The position numbers were made by a program, and so were the translations under genes. Shown here in pieces: positions 15,141 to 22,864 of a stretch of 24,512 nucleotides of DNA (positions are counted from its first letter, which is position 1; every line of letters begins with the position of its first letter). A model generated the notes under the pieces. That model made no database searches and had not been told where the DNA came from. It saw only the letters and a program-made list of their open reading frames with translations. Origin of the DNA: an uncultured Bacteroides sp. (GTDB lineage: Bacteria > Bacteroidota > Bacteroidia > Bacteroidales > Bacteroidaceae); the NCBI GenBank assembly GCA_900555635.1, contig USLU01000077.1:1-24512 (forward strand), given 5' to 3'.

Positions 15141-17009
15141 ATGAAAATTAAATATCTTTTCTTTGGTTTTGCAGCCTTCCTTGCTGTAGGGTGTGTAAAC
15201 GAAGATCTTAATCCAACACCTACTACAAATGGTGTGAGGGTGTTTGCTGATATGCCGAGTACACGCGCCTCCTTTGGTGAAGGGGATGGTGTGACTCATG
15301 TAACATGGCAGAATGGAGATGTTATAAGTCTTTCCACTGATATACAAAGTAATTTGCAATACACTGCCGGTGTAGGAGAAGAAGGTGGTACTGTGACTGA
15401 ATTTCTACCTGTAGGGGATAATTTACAGAATAATTATAAAAAGGTAGTGTATGCTTGTTATCCTTCTGCTGTGATAGATATGGAAAACATGACGGTGCCT
15501 CTACCCAATACACAGAATTATAATGATCTTGAGTTCCGTCCTTTTGTGTATGCGATAGATACTATTTTGGATGATAGACTTGAACTCCATTTCCATCATC
15601 CTTATGCCTATTTGAAGTTGACGTTTACGGAGGGAATACTTCCTCCGGACACGATTTCTATAGGAGCTGTAAAGATTGCTTCTGACGAAGTGATTGCTGC
15701 AACTAGCGGTAAATTTAACTTTGTTACGCAAGCGGTTGAAGCAGCAGAAGGTTCTAAGACTATGTTTATAGAGCGCTTGGGAGGTGATGGCTCCGGTCAT
15801 GTTCTAAAGGATTCTCCTTATACGCTTTATGTTCCTGTTCTTCCTCAATCGGAAGGTACAAAGATTGCTATCCAAGCTTGTTATACTGTAGGTGCAGGTG
15901 TTGAGAATTGCTATCCTTACTATACAATGGAGAAGACTGTTCCCGCAGGTGGCTTTCAGGCGGGACATGTTTATACGTTGACGATGGATAAAAGGGATGA
16001 ACCGATAGGACGTGAGCCGGGTATCTATTCTTTGCAAGATTTGATAGAATTTAGTGAGGCAACAAATCTTGCTGCTGATTTATCAAAATGGAAAGATCAA
16101 AATGGAGTAATCAACATATTTGCTGATATTGATATGAGTGCAGCCGGAAATTGGGCAGGCATACATTTTATATCATCCGATGAGGTCTTAGAAGGTAATG
16201 GTCATAGAGTATTGAATTGGAAAGTTGAATATGGAGAAGGCTTTGGTTATAACTATGGTACTAATTATGGGTTTGTTTGTAATAATAGTGGAGTAATTCG
16301 AAATTTGATAATAGGTGAAGGGTGTACATTCTCTGGTGGTAATATGGGTACTACGGAAGAGGGAACTGTTTGTGGTCATAATAATTATAGTGGAATAATT
16401 TCAAATTGTATCAGCTACGCATCGGTAAAGGTTGATGTTAATTTTGGAGGTATTTGTGGCTATAATCAAGGGGTAATTGAAGAATGTTCAAATTATTCGA
16501 ATATTCAAAGTGGTGGCTCTGTTGGTGGCATTGTCTGTGCAAATGGGAAATTGGCGAAAAAAGGGGCGATTTCCCATTGCTTTAATTATGGTACTATAGA
16601 AAGTGGTGTTTGTGCTGGTGGTATATCTAGTAGTTCTGATGCTAGTTCCATTGTGGAATGTGTAAATGAAGGCTCTTTTGTATTGGTAAAAGGTGATTAC
16701 ACTTCTGCTGGTGGAATCTGCGGTGATGCCACAGGAACTTATGGCAGTAATAATATTTCGGGCTGCGTAAATAAGGCAAAAGTATCAAGCCCTTATTATG
16801 CAGGTGGTATCGTTGGAACATGTGCTAGCTCTGAAATTATGAATTGTCAAAATAGTGGTGACGTATCTGGTGCCCTTAAAATAACAGGTGGTATTTGTGG
16901 CATAATATCTGGTAGTTCTTCTTCTATATCCGGTAATACAAATAAAGGTACAGTTAACGGTGTTGCAGGAACTGATGCCAATGACGTCGGTAGTGATTCT
17001 AGTATTTAA
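15141..17009 (+). CDS. Surface lipoprotein: fimbrillin-like head plus GLUG repeats
   Basis: The 622-residue product has a lipobox LAVGC with acylated Cys at 18. Its head (about 30-285) is fimbrillin-like: it starts with a TRASFGEG...VTWQNGDVISL pattern typical of Bacteroides Mfa/fimbrillin-family proteins and ends at AGHVYTLTM. It then joins, at about residue 292, the same 'EPGIYSLQDLI...ADIDMSAAGNW...EVLEGNGH' module as its neighbours, and about seven GLUG-like units (about 407-605). It ends with TVNGVAGTDANDVG, like the tails of its neighbours. It lies between two FN3-headed paralogues, 20 and 13 bases apart, so it is almost surely co-transcribed. The repeat region is more AT-rich than the operon average in the sample counted. 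Confidence 0.83.
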   Translation: MKIKYLFFGFAAFLAVGCVNEDLNPTPTTNGVRVFADMPSTRASFGEGDGVTHVTWQNGDVISLSTDIQSNLQYTAGVGEEGGTVTEFLPVGDNLQNNYKKVVYACYPSAVIDMENMTVPLPNTQNYNDLEFRPFVYAIDTILDDRLELHFHHPYAYLKLTFTEGILPPDTISIGAVKIASDEVIAATSGKFNFVTQAVEAAEGSKTMFIERLGGDGSGHVLKDSPYTLYVPVLPQSEGTKIAIQACYTVGAGVENCYPYYTMEKTVPAGGFQAGHVYTLTMDKRDEPIGREPGIYSLQDLIEFSEATNLAADLSKWKDQNGVINIFADIDMSAAGNWAGIHFISSDEVLEGNGHRVLNWKVEYGEGFGYNYGTNYGFVCNNSGVIRNLIIGEGCTFSGGNMGTTEEGTVCGHNNYSGIISNCISYASVKVDVNFGGICGYNQGVIEECSNYSNIQSGGSVGGIVCANGKLAKKGAISHCFNYGTIESGVCAGGISSSSDASSIVECVNEGSFVLVKGDYTSAGGICGDATGTYGSNNISGCVNKAKVSSPYYAGGIVGTCASSEIMNCQNSGDVSGALKITGGICGIISGSSSSISGNTNKGTVNGVAGTDANDVGSDSSI

Positions 17010-17022
17010 TAAAGTATTTACA

Positions 17023-19311
17023 ATGAAACAACTAAAATATCCCATTCTATACATTCTGCTACTTTTCGTGGCAGCTTGCGAAAAAGACACCCTTCCGATG
17101 AATTTCTCTCCTGCTTTGACAACAGGAGCAGCATCTGATATTTATCGTGTGGGTGCCACGCTTTCGGGAAGTATTCAAAAGTCCGACGGCGTGGTGGTGA
17201 AAGACTGTGGTATCTTAATTTCCGAACTGCAAAGTATGGCGGAATATACGGAAATCAAGACTGCTTCTACGGAAAACACATTCGATGTAATGGCTCAGAA
17301 TTTGGAACCGGGTAAGAAATATTATTATTGTGCTTATGCCAGTAGTGGTTATAGTATTGCTCGTGGAGAAATAAGAGAGTTTACCACGACGGATAGTAAT
17401 GCGCCGGTATTCAGTGAATTGGATGTAAACAACAAAGATGAAAAGAGTTTTACTGTGGCAACTACAATTCTTGATGAAGGTGGTAGTGAACTGATTCTTT
17501 GCGGTTTCTGCTGGAAACTGTCAGAAAGCGGTTCTGCTGAACCAACGGTAGAAGATAACGTAAGCAATGTATCTGCCCAGTCTAAGGATATTTCTACTCG
17601 CATCAAGGACTTGACGCCTAATAAGAACTATCTGGTGCGTGCATACGGCATTAACGGACGAGGTGTAGGATATGGGAAAACAATAACTGTATCTACCAAT
17701 AATGCTACTGTTCCGGCTGTATCAAGTATTCATCCTGCGGATTCTACTTCTTTGAGTGTATCTGTGAAAGCGAGTATCTTAAGTGCCGGTGAGTCTTCTA
17801 TTTCAGAAATAGGCTTCTGCTGGAGTGCCGAAAGTAAAGAACCTACAACGGCTCATTTGAAGTACAATGCTACCGATCAGTTGGGACAAGCCGAGTTTAA
17901 TACTAAGATTGCTGATTTGAAACCGGAAACTACTTATTATATCCGTGCGTATGCCATAAACGGACAGGGTACAGGCTATGGTGATACGTATACATACACT
18001 ACCGGTAAGGGGATCAAGGTGGAAACTTTGAAGGTGGATGTTAATGGTACCAATATAAAGGCTTACGGACAAGTAACCCCCGGAACTCAGAATTATCATC
18101 ATGGCTTTGAAGTAGCTACGAACAAAGATGAATTACTGAATGGTGGCAATAATGTAATCCGGGAAGATATTCATACAAACATGTCTTATAACGAGGCAGA
18201 TGGGACTTTCAATGGCGACATCGCTAATCTGAAAGTAAATACTACTTATTATATTCGTGCTTGGTTTATTGATTCCACTACTCAAAGCGTTGTTTTTGGA
18301 AATGTTCTTGAATTTGAAACAGAGGATGCTCCTGGTATTTACTCTCTGCAAGATTTAATAGATTTTCGTGATGCGAAGAATGCAAAAATGAATCTGTCTA
18401 AATGGAAAGATAGCAATGGAGTTATTAATGTTTATACCGATATTGATTTGACATCTGTTCCTGTTTGGGCTGCTATTGAAGAATTGTCAGCCGGAGAAAT
18501 ATTTGAAGGTAATGGACATGAAATTACTAATCTTAAGAAATTAACGGCAGCTAATCCTATTACAATAAGCTTCTTTATTAATAATGGTGGTACTATTCGT
18601 AATCTAAAGATAAGTGGGAATCTTGATGTTTCAGGAAGTTTTATTCAATATGGTACATTTTGTCATTGGAATACAGGTACTATCTATAATTGTGTAAATA
18701 ATGCAAATGTAAGTGGTGATGGAGCAGATGTTAATATTGGAGGCATTTGCTATATGGTAAGGAATAATGCCACTACATCTATTATAGAAAAATGCACTAA
18801 TAATGGATCTCTAAAATCACCTAGTGGATGGGTGGCAGGTATTGTTGTATATAACGATAGAGGCAATGTAAAAGACTGTATTAATAAGGGATCTATTGAG
18901 ACGCCTTTAGCTGAGGGGATTAGGGCTGTAAGTGGAGGAGTTGTAACATATTCTTATGGTAGCATACAAGGATGTTTAAATTATGGAAAAGTAGCAGGAA
19001 CTGATGCGGGTGGCATATCAACTTTTATTGGTGCACATAGTATTATTAATAGCATCAATTATGGTGATGTTCATGGATTAATTGCTGGTGGGATTGTTGG
19101 CAGTGCTTCTTATGGCTTGAACTTTTTTAGTCTTGAAATAAGCGGTAATCAAAATGCAGGTAATATCGTAGGGGATATTGCTGGCGGAATTTGTGGACAG
19201 GTTATTGATGCTGATGAAAATCTAGTAATATCGAATAATGAGACTGGTGGTACGGTAAATGAAGTGGTTGGAACTGAAGCTAATGCTATAGGACAAAATA
19301 TAATTAAATAG
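17023..19311 (+). CDS. Surface lipoprotein: four FN3-like domains, then GLUG repeats (paralogue 2)
   Basis: The 762-residue product begins at ATG 17023 (MKQLKYPILYILL). An in-frame ATG at 16960 would overlap the previous gene and add 21 residues that do not look like a signal, so it was not used. The lipobox is VAAC, followed by EKD. Three FN3-like domains match paralogue 1 almost residue for residue; over the first 115 residues from the acylated Cys only 8 differ. A fourth domain, absent in paralogue 1, is inserted at about 328-434 (GIKVETLKV...YYIRAWFID...LEFET). The shared 'PGIYSLQDLI' module and about seven GLUG-like units (about 543-748) follow. The GLUG part is AT-rich compared with the head. 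Confidence 0.86.
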   Translation: MKQLKYPILYILLLFVAACEKDTLPMNFSPALTTGAASDIYRVGATLSGSIQKSDGVVVKDCGILISELQSMAEYTEIKTASTENTFDVMAQNLEPGKKYYYCAYASSGYSIARGEIREFTTTDSNAPVFSELDVNNKDEKSFTVATTILDEGGSELILCGFCWKLSESGSAEPTVEDNVSNVSAQSKDISTRIKDLTPNKNYLVRAYGINGRGVGYGKTITVSTNNATVPAVSSIHPADSTSLSVSVKASILSAGESSISEIGFCWSAESKEPTTAHLKYNATDQLGQAEFNTKIADLKPETTYYIRAYAINGQGTGYGDTYTYTTGKGIKVETLKVDVNGTNIKAYGQVTPGTQNYHHGFEVATNKDELLNGGNNVIREDIHTNMSYNEADGTFNGDIANLKVNTTYYIRAWFIDSTTQSVVFGNVLEFETEDAPGIYSLQDLIDFRDAKNAKMNLSKWKDSNGVINVYTDIDLTSVPVWAAIEELSAGEIFEGNGHEITNLKKLTAANPITISFFINNGGTIRNLKISGNLDVSGSFIQYGTFCHWNTGTIYNCVNNANVSGDGADVNIGGICYMVRNNATTSIIEKCTNNGSLKSPSGWVAGIVVYNDRGNVKDCINKGSIETPLAEGIRAVSGGVVTYSYGSIQGCLNYGKVAGTDAGGISTFIGAHSIINSINYGDVHGLIAGGIVGSASYGLNFFSLEISGNQNAGNIVGDIAGGICGQVIDADENLVISNNETGGTVNEVVGTEANAIGQNIIK

Positions 19312-19336
19312 AAGTATATTTCTAAATGTTGAAATT

Positions 19337-21160
19337 ATGTTGAAGACCTTTTTGTGTACATTGGGGCTGCTTTTGGCAGTCCCAATATTAAGCAATGCCC
19401 AGTCTGTCGAAGAAATCCAGCAAAGCCCGGATTACCTTTGGGGAACGGGCAATGCCACTACTCTGAAGAAAGCTGATAACGATGCTTTAGCTGCATTGGT
19501 CAGCCAGATATCGACCAAAGTATCTGCCAGCTTCGAGCAACTGACGGAAGGCACGACTGGGGGAGACAAAGCTGTTGCGGATGAAACTTTCAAATCTGTA
19601 ATCAATACCTATTCGCGTGCTACGTTGAACAACACCCGGCGGATTGTGATAGAGAATGAACCGGAAGCAGTGGTAATGCGCTATATCAAAGTATCTGAGA
19701 TTCAGCGCATCTTTGAGGGAAGAAAGAATAAGTTGCTGAACTTTGCGCAGGAAGCACAACGGGCGGAAAAGAAAGCTCAGGTAGCCGACGCATTGCGTTA
19801 TTATTATTGGGCACTTGTTTTGTTGCAAAGTTATCCTGATGGCAATTTTCTTACAATGGAAGACGATGCAGGCAAAGAACAACTTCTTTCTGCCTATATT
19901 CCCAAACAGATGAATGAAATATTTTCGCATATCAGCCTTTCTGTGGAACGTGTACATACGGACGGTAATCTGAAAACGGTTTATCTGAAAGTACTTTATA
20001 AAGACCGCCCGGCATGTAACTATGATTATACATATTTTGACGGGCGTGACTGGTCGAATGTCTTTTCTGCTAAAGACGGAAGAGGGATTATCGAACTTCC
20101 GGCTATGGCGAACATAGACGGACTTTCGGTAAAAACTGAATATGCTTTCGAAGGAGAAGCCAATATCGATAATGAATTGGCGGAAGTGATGGAAACGGTC
20201 AGCCTCTCTACTATGCGTAGCGCCTACTTAAAAGTGAATGGAAGCTGTATGGAAAATGTGCCTGAAGAAACGGCAACACAATTTGCAGCCATAGCGGAAG
20301 AAAATAAGGAGGCCAATACCGGCATGCGCTTTTTGAGCGATAAAGCCATCACCCCTTATCGGGATACGATGCAGAAGGTTGAGACCGCCATTCGTACCCG
20401 AAACTTCACGGAACTGGACAATCTTTGCACGGAAACAGGGCTTGATATGTTTAATCGTCTCATCAAATACGGTAATGCAAAGATAATTCGCCAGCCGGAA
20501 TATCAGTTCCTGGAGTTTGGAGGAGAGGTTACTTGTCGCAGTCTTCCCATGAGTTTCAGTTTTAGAGGGAATCGACGTACATTTGTTGAAGATGTTGTGT
20601 TTCTAATGAACAAAGAGGCTAAAATAAACGGACTTTCATTTGCGTTGAATAAACCGGCGGTAGATGATATAATGAACCGGACAGCTTGGGGAGACACTGT
20701 GAAGAATGTGTTGATAAACTTTTTGGAAAGCTACAAGACGGCATACGCCTTGAAACGTTACGATTATATCAATAGTATCTTCTCGGATGATGCGTTGATT
20801 ATTACCGGTTCTGTATTGAAACATTCGGCTACGGGTGAAAAGCAACCTATGGACAGGCATGTCGTGAAATATACCAAACAAACGAAGCAGGAGTACATGA
20901 AGAAGCTTGGATACATCTTCAATAGCAGCGAGTTTATCAATCTCCGCTTCGCCGATAACCAAGTACGAAAATCCGGTGTAGGTGGTGAGGTTTACGGTAT
21001 CCAGATCAAGCAAGATTACTTTTCTTCCAGTTATGGCGATACAGGTTATTTGTTCTTAATGGTTGATTTGAATAATCCGAAAGAACCGATCATCCACGTC
21101 CGTACCTGGCAGCCGGAGAAAGATCCGGACTTCGGGCTGATTGATTTGAGTTACTTTTAG
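19337..21160 (+). CDS. Exported LPP20-like protein with C-terminal NTF2-like region
   Basis: The 607-residue product has a signal peptide (core about 5-18, probable cleavage after Ser-Asn-Ala). Residues about 25-140 form an LPP20-like domain: LWGTGNATTLKKADNDALAALVSQI is the conserved 'G.g.a....A...Al..L..qI' start (here spanning 35-59), followed by a partly helical stretch to about 170. A beta-rich middle region of unknown kind follows. Residues about 465-600 (from AYALKRYDYINSIFSDDALI to IHVRTWQPEKD) resemble an NTF2-like fold, but this is a call by eye. LPP20/FlgP relatives form rings or layers at the outer membrane in other bacteria. It is the last gene of the first unit, 25 bases after the third GLUG lipoprotein. 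Exact function is unknown. Confidence 0.75.
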   Translation: MLKTFLCTLGLLLAVPILSNAQSVEEIQQSPDYLWGTGNATTLKKADNDALAALVSQISTKVSASFEQLTEGTTGGDKAVADETFKSVINTYSRATLNNTRRIVIENEPEAVVMRYIKVSEIQRIFEGRKNKLLNFAQEAQRAEKKAQVADALRYYYWALVLLQSYPDGNFLTMEDDAGKEQLLSAYIPKQMNEIFSHISLSVERVHTDGNLKTVYLKVLYKDRPACNYDYTYFDGRDWSNVFSAKDGRGIIELPAMANIDGLSVKTEYAFEGEANIDNELAEVMETVSLSTMRSAYLKVNGSCMENVPEETATQFAAIAEENKEANTGMRFLSDKAITPYRDTMQKVETAIRTRNFTELDNLCTETGLDMFNRLIKYGNAKIIRQPEYQFLEFGGEVTCRSLPMSFSFRGNRRTFVEDVVFLMNKEAKINGLSFALNKPAVDDIMNRTAWGDTVKNVLINFLESYKTAYALKRYDYINSIFSDDALIITGSVLKHSATGEKQPMDRHVVKYTKQTKQEYMKKLGYIFNSSEFINLRFADNQVRKSGVGGEVYGIQIKQDYFSSSYGDTGYLFLMVDLNNPKEPIIHVRTWQPEKDPDFGLIDLSYF

Positions 21161-21228
21161 TTGGCATTTTCATTGGAATAATCCATGATATGGTCAGATA
21201 GGTATTCTTCATGAAAAAAAGATACGAA

Positions 21229-21262
21229 TTGTGATGCGATTAGAAATATTTGTCTACATTTG
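21229..21262 (+). promoter_or_regulatory. Promoter before the second transcription unit
   Basis: The -7 box TACATTTG (21255-21262) is followed by C. A TTG at 21229-21231 lies 23 bases upstream, a workable -33 distance. The 161-base gap before the next gene, much larger than other gaps in the cluster, supports a separate start here, near 21270. Confidence 0.6.
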
Positions 21263-21321
21263 CAAAACATAGCATGTTTAAAGATTTAATAACAATACTA
21301 ATCATAAAAGGAGAAATTGCG

Positions 21322-22005
21322 ATGAAAAAGACTTTGTTTATCAGCGCTCTTGTAGCGTTTGTTATGATGTTTGCTGTCAATGTTAATGCACAAGAAAAAG
21401 CGGTAGGTAAGGACCGTAAAGCTTTGGTAAAGCATGAAAAAGTTTTGGATAAGGACTTGCAGAAAAAAGCAATAAAATCGGCTCGTAAAGAGGCCAAGGA
21501 ATTGGAAAAAGAAGGCTTTAGAACTCCGGTGGGCAAATTGCCTTTAGACAAGCAGTTGGAAGCATCATGGGAAAAACAGGCTGAATTGGATATGGATGGA
21601 AATCCGTATTGGTATATTGCTACTTCAAGAGCAATTGGTGGAAACCAATCGGCTGCTGCTTTGCAAGCTACCAATGCTGCTAAAATTGATCTTGCCGGAC
21701 AGATTCAGACAAAAGTATCTCAGTTGATCGAAGCTAAAGTAGCCAATGATGATATGGGACAGGAAGAAGCTGCTAGCTTGTCAAGTGTAGTTGCTTCCAG
21801 CAAGAGTGTCATTTCTGCTACACTGGGACGTACTATTCCTTTGGTAGAAGTTTACAGAACATTGCCTAACAAAAATGTAGAAGTTATGGTAACTTTAGGT
21901 TATAGCACAGATGCTGCTAATAAAGTTGCAATCAACGCTATACGTAAAGAACTGGCTGCTAAATCAGAAGAGTTGGCAAAAGAATTGGATAAATTGGGTT
22001 ATTAA
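21322..22005 (+). CDS. Small exported LPP20-like protein with charged coiled-coil
   Basis: The chosen start at 21322 gives 227 residues beginning MKKTLFISALVAFVMMF, a clear signal peptide with cleavage after Val-Asn-Ala. AAAGGAGAA lies 9 bases upstream, a strong ribosome site for this organism. An ATG at 21250 was rejected because it overlaps the -7 box. Residues about 25-75 are rich in Lys and Glu and helical. Residues about 85-215 look LPP20-like: a mixed start (YWYIATSRAIGGNQSAAALQ, 20 residues), then helix AKIDLAGQIQTKVSQLIEAK and a beta-rich YRTLPNKNVEVMVTLGY. It begins the second unit and resembles the protein at 19337 in its N-terminal domain. Function unknown; an outer-membrane or periplasmic structural role is inferred. 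Confidence 0.72.
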   Translation: MKKTLFISALVAFVMMFAVNVNAQEKAVGKDRKALVKHEKVLDKDLQKKAIKSARKEAKELEKEGFRTPVGKLPLDKQLEASWEKQAELDMDGNPYWYIATSRAIGGNQSAAALQATNAAKIDLAGQIQTKVSQLIEAKVANDDMGQEEAASLSSVVASSKSVISATLGRTIPLVEVYRTLPNKNVEVMVTLGYSTDAANKVAINAIRKELAAKSEELAKELDKLGY

Positions 22006-22034
22006 TAAGCCCATTTACTAAAATTTGACTTTGA

Positions 22035-22829
22035 ATGAATTGGAATAATCAGATTAAGTGGATATTCCTGCTGCTGATATTAATTGTGGTTCCGTTGCAT
22101 GCCCAAAATACCGTAAAGGTGAAGGGCGTGCAGGGACGCTGGCAAGTTAGTGACAATGTAACGCTGAAAGAGGCGGAAGAACATGCCCGCATGGAAGCTA
22201 AGAAAGAAGCATTGCGCAAAGCAGGTGTGATGGAGAATGTTTGGTCTGTATTCGGACAAATCACCCAAGAGAACGGAACTGAATTTCAAGAAGCATATTC
22301 ACAAATGAACGTGCTGGCAATTGGTGGAATGGTTAATGTCACTAAGGAAACTGTAGAGGAGGTTTGGGACACAAATAACCGCAGCCTTTATAAGGTAGTG
22401 ACTATTGATGCCACTGTGCAGAAAGAAGAAAAGGTAGACAAATCGTATGCCCTTGAAGTGAAAGGTATCTCTACCTTATATAAAGAAGGAGATGTCTTTA
22501 CTTGCACCTTGAAAGTACATGGCACGGATTCTTATCTGAAATTCTTTTGGTTTGATAGCAATGGAGGTGCTTTGCTTTATCCTAATGAATATGAAGGAAA
22601 CACTTTGTTGAAGACCGAGCATGAGTATAAAATCCCTTTCAGCAATGCGGTGGATTATCGCATGGAAAAGCAAGGAAAGGAAAGCGAGAAAATCAATATG
22701 ATGATGGTAGCCACCAAAGAAAATATTCCTTATACGGATGAAGTAAGCTACCAAAATGTACTGAAATGGGTATATTCTATTCCCAATGATAAACGTTGTG
22801 CCTTTTACGACATGATTCTAATTAAATAG
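22035..22829 (+). CDS. Exported DUF4384-domain protein
   Basis: The 264-residue product has a signal peptide (IKWIFLLLILIVVPLHAQ). Residues about 25-130 resemble a FlgT/LPP20-type start: VKVKGVQGRWQ..., then a helix with EAEEHARMEAKKEALRKAGV, the 'A...Ar..Al..A' pattern. Residues about 140-230 match DUF4384: a beta-sandwich-like stretch with ALEVKGISTLYKEGDVFTC, YLKFFWFDSNGGALLYPNEY, and a helical end. DUF4384 proteins are common in exported assembly or protease-linked contexts, but no single role is established. The gene lies 29 bases after the LPP20-like gene and 35 before the transglutaminase-like gene, consistent with one transcript. Confidence 0.75.
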   Translation: MNWNNQIKWIFLLLILIVVPLHAQNTVKVKGVQGRWQVSDNVTLKEAEEHARMEAKKEALRKAGVMENVWSVFGQITQENGTEFQEAYSQMNVLAIGGMVNVTKETVEEVWDTNNRSLYKVVTIDATVQKEEKVDKSYALEVKGISTLYKEGDVFTCTLKVHGTDSYLKFFWFDSNGGALLYPNEYEGNTLLKTEHEYKIPFSNAVDYRMEKQGKESEKINMMMVATKENIPYTDEVSYQNVLKWVYSIPNDKRCAFYDMILIK

Positions 22830-22864
22830 AATGTTTTTATTAACTTCTCTAAATCTAATTACAG

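Noticed and set aside
16960..17022. Upstream in-frame start for the second FN3-headed lipoprotein
   Set aside because: It would overlap the preceding gene by 50 bases and spoil a normal lipoprotein signal that begins at 17023 and matches the paralogue.
21250..21321. Upstream in-frame start for the 227-residue LPP20-like protein
   Set aside because: It overlaps the -7 box, and a strong ribosome site and signal peptide point to 21322.
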